Positions 11,580 through 22,400 of a stretch of DNA of 64,000 nt are shown here, piece by piece. The translations under genes and the position numbers were made by a program. The DNA is taken from contig JAQOOI010000074.1 of NCBI GenBank assembly GCA_028554645.1, forward strand, positions 124,001-188,000, written 5' to 3'. Under the pieces are notes generated by a model. It searched no databases. It had not been told where the DNA came from and saw nothing but the letters and a program-made list of their open reading frames with translations. Numbering within the stretch: the first letter of the stretch is position 1; each line of letters opens with the position of its first letter. The DNA is from Omphalotus guepiniiformis (taxonomy: Eukaryota; Basidiomycota; Agaricomycetes; Agaricales; Omphalotaceae).

Positions 11580-12705
11580 ATGCAACGACCTACGTGTACT
11601 CTTCTTCGAGTTAGGACGCCGTCCGACGCACATGTCATCTTCCATGCTGTCTCGTTAAATTTGCTCCCCATCGTCACCCGTAGGCTTGACACTGAAGAAC
11701 GGCGTAGCATTTCCTCTGGGTGCGTATTCGTTTGGGAGGAACGAGGCTCGAACACTGAAGCCACTGGCGTGAGTCGTCTGGTGTTCACAACTAGAGATGT
11801 CATCAAGCTGACAGTTTCTTTTGCATAGCTTGGTATCGAAAGATGGACGGACTCAATTCGTTGGGGACCTAGTCGGGTGAAAGATGTAAGTCTATTGCGC
11901 GGCATCTGTAGTCCTCCATGTCTAACCGAGACTTCCATAGGAATTTCTTTTCTACCATGAAAAGGAGCCAGAACAGAACGAACTTGAAATGACTTCCGAT
12001 TCATCGGACACCATGTAAGTTTCGACACTCTTCCGTCACCGTCGTCTCTAATTCGCCCGTTCTTCTGATATCAAACGCTTTGACAGGTTGGCGCCACATC
12101 AGCTGAGCCGTGGATTCTACCGAGAGAACTTGATTAAACAGACCTATTCTGTCTTCGTGGAGACACCGCGAGGCCGTCGCAAATGGCATCTTAGTACGTC
12201 TATCACAATGCCAATAGCACTGACTTAATCACTAACTGTCGTTGTGTCAGTTGCATACTTTACCCAAGACTCCCTTGATTACCTTCACACAATAGACGAT
12301 ATCGACATTCTGGCAAATCTCCACGTACCCCCCGGCAAATACAAGAGTGCACGCTCTGCGAAAGGGAGACCGCTCACTCGAGATCCGCTTTTGATGTCCC
12401 ATGTCAACTTATACAATAGCAACCTGCCACATCAATATACGGCCTTTCCCTCCGGACATCCCTACCCCATTTCCTCGCCACACTATACTACCGCACCGAT
12501 AGGGCCAGTTCGCGGCGCAACTGCCAGGCGGCAGTCCCTGGTTGATTCTATTTTGCATTCCCCGGGTCACGCCAGGCCTCGTTCGGCGTCAGGAAAACTC
12601 ACAGAAGGCCTCGCACCTCTTGCTTACCTCCAAAACATACCTCCTCCGCGAAGACATCCTGTAGATGAGGAGGCGTTGATGTCATTTCCGGGGTTCCCAG
12701 CTTAG
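11580..12705 (+). CDS. WOPR (Gti1/Pac2 family) transcription regulator A
   Basis: Sequence-specific DNA-binding regulator of the Wor1/Ryp1/Sge1/Pac2/Gti1 family, which controls morphological and sexual switches in fungi. Exons 11580-11768, 11829-11885, 11941-12014, 12087-12193 and 12251-12705 give 293 aa. The first WOPR half starts near residue 5 and contains DAHVIFHAV, IVTRRLDTEERR and CVFVWEERG, then RWGPSRV and FLFYHEK. A short variable linker follows, then the second half: LIKQTYSVFVETPRGRRKWH and AYFTQDSLDYLHTIDD. After that comes GKYKSARSAKGRP and a Pro/Ser-rich stretch that ends in a motif shared with B and C (LAPLAYLQ...PPRR). Same strand as B, whose start lies 3.2 kb downstream. Confidence 0.93.
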
Positions 12706-14697
12706 AGCTGGTCATGAACGTTTTTTATCACTCAAAGGCTACGGTACGAGGTAAAAAAGGTACTAGAGTGATGCTGTGGCTACCGTAACCTTCTCCTGCG
12801 GTCCCATACCTCCAACTCGTCACGTACGCCCCGGATCTTTGACTCCCACTTGAAGGAGGGATCCAGGATCGTCTATTGTATCATGCTTGTTCTAATGATT
12901 TGGACTTTATTGTTCCGCCCTGATAAGACGTGAACATTCGCATCGCCTTGGAACTCATACATAATTGCGAATAACCCTGGAATGTAAATCCTTGTATTAG
13001 TATACCATCTAGTTGGATATTGCTGTCGTTGATATTGCTTTGCCTATGCTGTAGGAATGTATTATGTATAAAATTGGCTTTGAATCATTTGTTGATACTG
13101 TCCACTGTTTTCCCGTCCGCTGTGCTGTTTCAGTTGGTCTGCATCACGACAACTCTGTCAACAATGGAGCAAGCCTTCCTATATTGTATATCTGTGATCA
13201 AGCAGGGCTACGCCGCTACTATCTTTACTACATACAGCATCAACCTTATTCACCTCAAGACATCAGGACCGGTGTGATGGCTCAAAGGCTTGTTTACATG
13301 TTTACATTAATGTTATTCGTCTACGCCTACTAGAGACTAAGGTAGATGTACGACCTCGACGAACCCAACTGTGATGTAAGTAATAAATGTATCGTAGAAT
13401 GCCAGACTTTGCTGGTTTTGTGCGAAATTGTAAAAGTATCGTTGATTGACAGGAAACAGCAAGTCGAGTTCTGAATATGATCCAATGTATGTTCCTAGGA
13501 CCTCCGACTTCTGCTTGCACACTTCACGTGGATCTTTTATCATGTCTCAGAAAAGATATACTTCCGCGGTATCAATTCATCGCATACTAGTCAGATCATC
13601 ATCAAGAACAGACGTGTTCTATGTGTACATCCATCCAGCATCCATCTACAATACAAGATTCACATCGACCACACTGGCACGGCATCCTCTTCTCGCGATT
13701 GCAATGCTATCAATAGGTCAAACCCTTGTTCTATTCTACCCCTTCTTCTTTCCCTTTTCTTTAAAGATCTGTCATTGAGGGAACCCTGAGTCACACAGCG
13801 GACTCCACGTACTAATGTACTGCTTATGTTCTAGACCCCGAACGCCACAGAGCTGTACTAACTACAGCTGATCATCTCAAGTTCGGTTTGCATTCGTATA
13901 TATGATGTCGAGGGTGTTTTTCTCCCTGCGTGTGAGCCAGGAGGTAGTTTGCGGTCGACGCGGGGCGTGCTGTTAGATTCCTGAATTCCATAAATTCCAT
14001 GGGAACTTCGAAACCAGACCTCTGGCTCCATCTCAACTCAAGATGTGATTGGATTCCTGAGCTGACAGTTTGTGCTGAGGTTGATATCTCGCATATATAT
14101 AGGTCTTGCGAGCTGACTTCATCAATGAAGTATACGCTATCAATATCATGCCGCTCAATCGAAGACGAATGTTCTTGGAGAACACGGGTGGACCGTGACG
14201 TAGTTGTGGGCTTCAGTGGGGCTAGTATTCACCCAGAACATAAGAGGCCACTGGCCCAGAGAACAACAGAAGCGAAGACGACGATCCCTGCCCTATCGGC
14301 GGAGAGAACATATCGTAAATGTCATATGTAACCAATTGGCTGAATTGGGTCAAGAAACCGTCAAAAGCGCTAGCTTCGAATAGCACTGCATTGAAAAACG
14401 CAGTCGCAGGGTATCTGACAATCACTGATAAATAGCGCCGCACGAGTATAAGGGTATAAGCTGTACGAGACCTTTCATCTCGATGCTTGTCGCGGTTAAC
14501 AGCTAAAATTGTTATTTCCACTGAAATAATCAATTGCCTTGCCTTGAAGCTTCCGAAATCCCCATATAAAGGTGGGTACCCCAGTCCGCGCGTCCGCTCG
14601 GCGCATTTGGAAACGCCGGTTGAAACGTTGACGTTGAATTGTTATTTTCGAAAAAAAAAAAAATATACACACGACCGCCAGGCTCCAGCCAGACACA
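12706..14697. other. intergenic between WOPR A and B, left part
   Basis: About 2 kb with no supported gene. It ends at the left arm of the inverted-repeat element. A run of 13 A follows ttttcg near 14650. The only open frames are short and featureless. Confidence 0.5.
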
Positions 14698-15174
14698 GGA
14701 GCTTGAGCAGGACCCCGGAATGCCCACCAAAAGGATGTTTGACAGCGCTACCAAAATGTCCTAACCAAAAATTTTTCAAAATCGCTGAAAATGTCCGAAA
14801 TTCAAGTGGCCCCAAGATGCCGGGAGATGCCGGAAAGTATGTTTCCGTGCGAGGACAGGTAGAATTTGCTTTGGCAAAGTTCTAACGACATGTCTCGAGC
14901 CTCGAGGACCACTTACAGTACATAATGGTCAATTTTGGACCACTGCGTGAAACATCGAGCGGCCAGAGGTCAGGACAGAGGCCCAACCGGTACGCTCATC
15001 ATCGCTGACCTGCCCAGTTCATAGCAAATTTGTCCGAGCGTAGCAAACTACTTTTTCGCTCTCGAAGGCCCATTTTGTCCGAAAGTCAAACGTATTTTTC
15101 GAAAATTTCTCGACAATTTGTCCGAAACACAAACCATCATTTTGGTGGGCATTCCGGGGTCCTGCTTGAGCTGT
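14698..15174. mobile_element. MITE-like element with about 37-bp terminal inverted repeats
   Basis: The left arm, 14698-14737, contains gcaggaccccggaatgccc and then accaaaaggatg. The right arm, 15135-15174, is its reverse complement with about four mismatches (ttttggtgggcattccgggg, then tcctgct). The interior of about 400 bp has no coding frame but has several copies of tgtccgaaa/tttgtccga in both orientations. No clear target-site duplication could be made out. Size and structure suit a non-autonomous DNA transposon. Confidence 0.65.
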
Positions 15175-15865
15175 CAGAGTTTGGAACGCTTGCTACTAGC
15201 CGGGTACTGAATAGGAGGTGAAGGTTCTCAGAGCGGCCGAACGCCTGAAATAAAGCTGCATTGAGATCCCGTCTGGTCCCGTGTTCTTGTCAGAACTGTA
15301 TGTTGAAGAAGACAGGCCATCGAAGAGGCGTTCCAGTGTGAAAAGACACATCTTGAGTGCCTACTGGCTGAAACGGGGGTGGGTACTGTATCATATGGGA
15401 ATAGGATGCCACTCGGCTACCAGCCATTTGGTGCTTACAGAGCGGTTTCTAATGGAAAAAAACAATTTATACATACTGTATCTCCATTGGAGCGCACCCT
15501 AAGCTAAACTTAAAATGGACAAAGAGATGAGCAAGATACTTTGTAGACAAAGAAATGAAGGATATGTGGTCCAAGAGAGAGTGAAAAGCACATAGGATGC
15601 TCTTCAAAGGAAGTATAAAGAGGAAGATACAAGAGAGGAAGATAAAAGGTGAAAGTATTTAAGCTGTTAAAGTGATTAGAGTTCAGCAGGCTTGTTCCTT
15701 GGGATCAAGATTTGGAGATTCGGGGCGCCATACGGTTGGTCCTGCGGCGCTCTTATGTACAGAATTGAAATGAGCCAGGTTAGAGTTCAATCTAATTAAT
15801 CTCTTTTCACGTTCTTCATGTCTTCAAATCTCCTTTGACCTGGAGACTTTGAGAAAGCCTTGACG
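15175..15865. other. upstream region of WOPR B
   Basis: About 690 bp with no gene seen. It contains an A/G-rich stretch at about 15540-15660 (gagaggaagataaaagg and similar). Confidence 0.5.
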
Positions 15866-17629
15866 ATGCTACATATGCAGCAGCCTACTTGCAGAAACAT
15901 TCGCATTCGTTCCACGCTCGATGCTCACAAGATATTCTATGCTGTTCAGCAAGGCATTCTGCATATGGTGACAAGGCGACTCGATGCAGACGAACGACTC
16001 GCACTTGGATCTGGTTGCGTGTATGCTTGGGAGGAACGCGGTCCTCATACTGAGATCACCGGTTTGGGAATCGAAAGGTTCACGGAGGGAAGACGATGGA
16101 GTCCGTCCCGTGTTCGCGATGTACGCGAATATTCTCTCCGCTGTTTTTTACTATGAATTGACATGTTTTCCTTAGGAGTTTCTCTTCTACTACGAGAAGT
16201 ATTCTCCTCCAGACTCTGGTCAATCTAGGCTCGTTTCTTTGGTTTTTATAACGCTATCCAAGTATTAACTGGTTGTTTAGTGGCGGGTCGGAGAAGTCAC
16301 ATCCTCCAAGAGATTGGGATCCTCTCGTGAAACAAACGTATTCAGTATGGGTAGAAACTGATAAGGGTCGAAGAAAGTGGCACCTCAGTGAGCAGTCGCG
16401 AACATCACCAGTTATCTCGAAGACTGATAACTTCTCGTTCAGCTGCCTACTTCACCCAAGCAACGGTGGACCATCTCGGAACCATCGATGATATCGCAGG
16501 AGTAGGCGACTTAATGGTCCCTGATGGTATGTTCAAGAGCACCAGAGTAAACAAAAATCGCAGCAACAAACCAGAAGAGACGGGACGTTCTGGCGAGATA
16601 CCAAAGGAAGCCGCATCCGCATCATCCTCAGTAACGAGGACGTATGCGCCATTTCCCTCCCCTTTCCCTCCAACTTCAACTTCTCATAGCTCAGGTGCCA
16701 CTCAATCTGTTCAAATGTATGAACCGTACCCGAATGCATCATTTGCTTCATATACCCAGTCCCCGCAGCAACACACTGTGCAACAATATTCTGCGACTGC
16801 TACTCCTCGTCCTGCTCAAGTTCCGGCCCCTAATCGTGCATTGTATCCCAATGCGGAACGCACGGTACCCTCTTCACCCGCTCACTTCAACGGGTATGGC
16901 CAGCACGAGTCGGTGCGATATGTCTCACCCTCCCCAAGACTAATGAATCAAGCCACTGGGCCCTCAGGCTTAATCGTACCATCTCAGTCGCAATACGACT
17001 CATCGTTATCTTACACAAGCCCAGTTCCAGGTACAGCTATGACAACGGACCCTCATGTAACCCCGTCTTCTCCATTATACACCACCCAACCTATGTCGCC
17101 TGCCCCGCAGTGGTATGATCCTCCTGTGCGAGAGAGTTTCGACAATCAGCATTCTGCTCCCTATCCTACTTCCAGGCCCGAGGCCCCGACCGCCTTTATA
17201 CCCCACCCGTATCAATCCCCTTCCCCTGTCAGGCCCGTTCCGCCTTCCATTACACAATCTGGATTTCCTCCACCTTCCCCTTACTCACCTTCGCCACAAT
17301 ATAACCCAGACACCCCCATCCCTCTCTCTGAGTCCCTCAATCCCCTCGCATCCCAAGTATCATCCATAGACACCTCGCAAAATCAGACCCAGCACACTAT
17401 TTACCTTCCGTCCATCACTACAACTGTCGTGCCCCGTGCGTCGTACTCTGATGACGGTGATACTTCTCCCTCAGACTCCTCCGCTTCGGGCAGGAGCGGG
17501 GAAATTGGTCCCCGCCGCGATCTTGCACCTCTGCATTCACTGAAACGGAACCACCCCTACCGCCGGGATCCCGTGGACGACAAGACGTTGCGCTTGCTTG
17601 ACCCACGACCGGTACCGACAGCACCATGA
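15866..17629 (+). CDS. WOPR (Gti1/Pac2 family) transcription regulator B, long form
   Basis: Paralogue of A and C. Exons 15866-16120, 16176-16228, 16281-16387 and 16443-17629 give 533 aa. A start at the in-frame ATG 15875 (MQQPTC) would match the start of A and C better. The WOPR halves contain DAHKIFYAV, MVTRRLDADERL, VYAWEERGPHTEITG and RWSPSRVRD; then LVKQTYSVWVETDKGRRKWH and AYFTQATVDHLGTIDD. The intron that follows the TG dipeptide in A and C is absent here. The third exon is reached only through a GC-AG intron (donor AG|GCTCGT, 16229-16280), at the same place and phase as a GT-AG intron in A and C. The tail of about 350 residues is Pro/Ser/Tyr/Gln-rich and presumably disordered, and it ends in a divergent copy of the shared motif (LAPLHSL...YRRDPVDDKTL). 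Confidence 0.92.
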
Positions 17630-18180
17630 GGTGCTGATATTGATATCTGTCGCCATCACTCGTTGGGGTCATCTGATAGACGACATGCCTCGATATGCGC
17701 GTGGAGCGCGAGGGTTCGGTTTTCAACTCCACTAGCTTGGTTGTCCGCCGGGTCTGCTGCCTACAACCAGGGACGTTGGAATAGGCAGAAAATTCTCTCT
17801 GCGATCCTGTATTGGATAATTTTCCTTTGTAACCTGTGTACAAACCCCACCTCTTTGCCGCTCTTCCAGGTCCGCCGATTTTGTTGTTGTTCTGTACTAA
17901 CAACCCCAACCTTTATCGTATTTCGTGCTGCCGTTCTCATTGTTCGTGTGTTTTCGTTGTTTTTTTCTGTACCCTGTTGGCAGGCGCGATTCGTACGTGT
18001 CGTCACCCAAATTTCTCTCACCTCCTTCCTTTCAAATTTCAAATGTTCATTCCCCATATTCGAAATCAATTCTGTACTCACATATAAATCTATGGCTCGT
18101 GTTTGTTTGTCCCTTTACTCTTCTTATTGGGTGAGCGTAAGCGAGCCCAATTGTAGAGGGTGACCCAAAATCCGTTGCAC
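17630..18180. other. 3' flank of WOPR B
   Basis: No gene seen. A small imperfect stem, ttgggtgagcgtaagcgag followed by cccaa (about 18127-18150), lies close to a sharp change to AT-rich DNA and may mark the edge of an inserted element. Confidence 0.4.
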
Positions 18181-18199
18181 AGCCACCGCGCGCGGCGCT

Positions 18200-19480
18200 A
18201 CATTTCGACACAACACAAGTAAATACAGAGTTTTAATGTGCCGCAGCTTGTAAGCAGATTAAATATGTAGAAATAAAGCTTTTTCTTTTTCTCTTTCCCC
18301 CTGAGAGTTCTAGGAAGAGGTTCCTTCCATTCAATAGTATCAATACAGTTTATTAATATTTTCAAAAACTCAGACAAAACCTGAAAAAAAAAACTACTCA
18401 TGATAAAGTTGTAGGTGATATTCTCACTCTACTTTTTGGAGAATAAGTTGCTCAGCTCTCTTCAGTTGAAGAGTTTCCTCTCTACTCCATTACTCATCAG
18501 AAGCCAAACAGTCATCTAACACTTTTAAAAGTTGAAAATTTTCAGACATATCATTCTTTCACCAAGTCTAGTATTGCTCTGACTCAAATCTTTTGTCAAT
18601 CTAGAGGTAATCCAGAGCATAAGCTGTTTAGAGATGTGCTCCTTTGTCTGAGGGATTATGGACCTATCTCTGCTGGTTATCAGCAATGCAGAACTCACTT
18701 TAGGGAATATCTCTCTCCTGATAAACATTTCAGATTTGACAAAAGATCCTTTTGGCTGATGATGATAGAATCATGATTACAAGGAATCTGTGGACTTATC
18801 ATGATGTTTAGTAGCTCTAAGGTAATGCCCTAATGCTTGAATAAGCCAGTGAATGGTGTAAGAGACTTTGTCAGGAAAAACTGGTGTAACTCTTCTGCAA
18901 ATGCTCAGTGTGAGGATCTATCTTCTGTGGTATAGTTTTTAGAATGTAAATGATACTAGATGGCAACATTACTTCATCAAGCATTGCACTGAGATTTGGT
19001 ATAGATTCTCCAATCTAGGCCTAGAAGAAGTTAATCTTCCTTGGATTCCCATTGCTTAACAGTTTTTCTGGGATACTAGAGGGTGACACTGAAATGAACA
19101 TAACACAGCTATTAGAGCTAACACTGGCTTGGGCTATAACAATTTACAAGAGTCAAGGTTTGAGTCTAGACACATCAGTTGGACCATCTTTCTTGGTGAG
19201 GAGGATTTTGCTTCAGTTGAATTATCCTTTGTGCCAGCCATGAGTGAAGACATCAAAAAGAATTGCCTTCCATGACTCATTTATAGAACCTCCTTTGCAA
19301 AAAGTTAAGAAATGTCTTATGAGGCAGTATGATGTCCAGATTTAAAGAAGAGAGGAATTGAAGTTGGTAGTTGGTACTTAATGATTATAAAGTTGACTTC
19401 AATAGTGAATTATAATTTTATATTAATTAATTTCTTCAATGAGTATTCTTGCATACTAATTGGGTACATGCAAAACCAGT
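18200..19480 (+). mobile_element. AT-rich relic of a Helitron-like element
   Basis: Base composition turns strongly AT-rich at about 18200 and back at about 19480, unlike the neighbouring genes. The stretch contains a broken PIF1/Helitron-type helicase (separate entry). Termini (5' TC, 3' hairpin plus CTRR) could not be fixed with confidence. Confidence 0.55.
18600..19215 (+). pseudogene. decayed PIF1/Helitron-type helicase C-terminal region
   Basis: Two pieces read like the end of a Helitron helicase. At about 18600-18760: HKLFRDVLLCLRDYGPIS, followed by further residues resembling the linker before the last helicase motifs. At about 19100-19170: LLELTLAWAITIYKSQGLSL, the conserved final motif of PIF1 helicases (LTLAWAITIHKSQG type). 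Stops and frame changes lie between them, so no intact product is possible. Family assignment rests mainly on the second motif. Confidence 0.7.
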
Positions 19481-22400
19481 GAATTTGATCATAAAATACG
19501 CTTACCCATATGCAGTAGGAGCCTAGCTCGTAATGCAAACCCTAGTTAGTTTCAACGTGGATTTGGGGAACAGTGGACTCTTTGGCGCTTCTTATCTATT
19601 CTCGTACGTACATACAGGATCTAGTCACACTAAATACTTAGGTAGATACGCAACTTAAAAACCACTTCAGACTTTGAAGTGAAGAGTTATGAATCAGGGT
19701 TTGCCTTTGTGTTCGTGCTTGATTAGCGCTAGCTCAACAGTTGCAAGTTATGTCGCAGCTTTGTTCGATCTACATACATACGCGCTCTTTGACTCGTCAG
19801 TGCTAAATACAAGGAGGTCGGATATTGCTATATATTACTATAATGTATCAAATTCATTGACCCTTATTTCTTAGCGCTCCGGACATTGCCCTATCATTGA
19901 GTTGTACACCTTTGTACTTCTAATTCATATCTATCTACATACCTCGCCTAAAACAGGTCTACGAGACCCACCCTCAGGCTGTGAAAGACCTTAGATACCG
20001 CCCGTATAGCGCTTAGTTTGACATACTCATCTCTTATGAGATGTACATAATTGCATGCGAAACCCGCAATTGGTCTGATTTGGGCGCCTCGTCGGACCAC
20101 CCGAGAGAGCCTGAGAGGCGTCCGCATGCGTTTGCACAGCACTGCATCGCCAACTAAGTTTGCAGTCGAGTTCACTACAGTACGCCACTTTTTACTCTCT
20201 ACCTACTCCACCGCCACTAAGTCTACCAGATTTCAAAGAACTCACACGACCCAATTTTCACCGCATGTTAAATAGACAACTTATCATTCGATACTAAGGG
20301 TCTTAGTGACTCGATTTATCATTGATTTATCCCCCCAAGTAAGGGTAGTCTATCATCTATGTAGGGCTGGTGGGTCTCCTTTGAAGATTAATTAAAATGC
20401 TTGCGACCCTTCAAGCTGGACCCTAGTAATAGGGAACTGGTGCTCGTGATTTGCCTGGCCACACAACTTCACGCACATTCGTCCGGAAGCCTGAGGGACG
20501 AGAAGATCGGTAGCAGTAACCACTCTACCCAATTGAAAGGACATGCACATCGAGGAGGCCGATATCAGCTAGGAATTCAGCTCCTTGACAGGGCCGTGAT
20601 CTCCTGTTTTTTTTTCCGCCATCCTCCCGAAGGTGGCTTCGAATTTTCGAAAAAAAAAACCGTGGGTCAAGCAGGTATTTAGGAAGACGACACGAGTTTG
20701 CTTCCACCGATCATAATTCCTGACTATTTTGAGCTGTATGTTTGGCCGACCGACCGACTAAGTCAATTCAACTTTACTGTGGCCACTCGAGCTATTGCGG
20801 GTCGCCTAGTCGTCGCGGTCAGTCAGAGTCAGAATTCCACGATCGGGGGTACTGAGGCCCTCCAGGACCTTCCCTGACTACACCACTGATCTATGTGAGG
20901 GAGAATTTCGGCTGGATCATGTAGATCCCACTGCAATTATTCGATTCGCGACCCAAAAATTCGAACTTCGCGCTCAACAACAAGCCGCCAATCCAGGGAG
21001 GACACCTTAGAATTTCGAAGTTTCCAGTTCGACCGTTTGCCTTGGCTCTGGTCCGATCTAGTAAGTATGGTAATGTCACCCTGACAGATTTCTTTTGGTG
21101 TTTACTTCACCCGCCAATGGAGTCGCTCTGGAGTCGCCATTGAAGAGCTGCCTCAGGTCAACATGATGCGAATAGTAAGTTGCTCACCCTCAGGAAGGTA
21201 ATAGACACCGAAGGGCGACTTCTGAACTGATTCGATTCTCTGTAGGATTCTGGGATACTTGTACGCGATCTGCGTAGGTAAGGAGGTCCGCAAGAGAAGG
21301 AACCCTCGCGAATGACCAGGGACAATCGAAAAACCGTGCTTCCCGTGAAAACCAGTCGAAGTCGAAGACTTCGGGTTCTGAGTTATGCCGTTGCATTACC
21401 AACACGAGGTTCACAAGGAATAGGGTGGTAGGAGGGCATTTGAAGGGGTGATAAGCTTCTTCGATCAACACATTCAGTTGAGTCCTGGCAAGTTCTGGCA
21501 GGGTTATCTCCACAGCTTCTGGATACGTTTTTGTAGACAAAGCAATCGACTGCGCGTTTATCTACGTACATCGTTGTCTAGACTCTGTATGACCGAGCCA
21601 TAGCCAGGGTGCTTCTATTTCCGGATTCGAGCCTGGCACAAGCTCAGCGCTGAGTGGATGATTCGGGCATGTCGTTGCTTGGAAGCGATGATAAGAGTTC
21701 AGTAATCCGCATTGGGTGTGAGAAGCAGAATCGTCGAGTGACTACATCTTCAGTGGGTCCGTCAATAAGGTGGGAACCAGGAATTTCGCTGATTTATGGA
21801 CACTTTAGGAGGTTGCTATAGCAGTAGGACACTGACCACAGCGCTAAGGCTATTGTGGGTGAATTGGACGCTAGAAGACGGCAGTGTTGCGACGTGGTAA
21901 GATTCGCTACCTTCTGCTCGAGAATCTAGAACAAAGGCCGGAGAGCAGAGAGAGGACCAGCGTGTGAGGTACCCTCCGAAGCCATCTTCATGATCCACCT
22001 CACTTTCAGCGTGAGTTATTCCCCGTTATTCCCTCAGTCACTGTGTCTCCCCGTACACCGTGCTCCACGAGTAGAGTTGAAGCCTCGCGATACTATTTGA
22101 TGTACTCGCCCTACACGAGTCTCAGACATCCAATGCGAAATCGTCCTACACCCCACCCTCGTCAGAAAAAATTCCTTCGGTAGTGAGCTTGCGACCAAAG
22201 CTGGCAGGCAAAATAGCAGCGCCTAATGGTCTCTCATGGTGTCCCCTGGGCTATCCTTGGGCATGCTCCGGGGCTTAGAATCAACTCCCCCGGCTCAGCT
22301 GACCTGGACGCCCTCGACCTAGACCCGGTATATTCAGGTCCGAGTCACATCGTGTTGCAGAGGAGTCTAGCGCGGTATGCACGTCATTCCAGCTCAGTTG

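Noticed and set aside
11580..12705. First impression that the A/B/C genes were velvet-domain proteins
   Set aside because: The blocks TRRLDTEER, WEERG, RW-x-PSRV and KQTY...KWHL are those of WOPR (Gti1/Pac2); velvet signatures are absent.
21190..21540. 116-aa minus-strand ORF in the gene-poor region
   Set aside because: Looked protein-like at first (ITLPELARTQLNVLIEEAYH) but has no ATG-linked upstream context, no partner exons and no family I know. Kept as unresolved and not listed as a gene.
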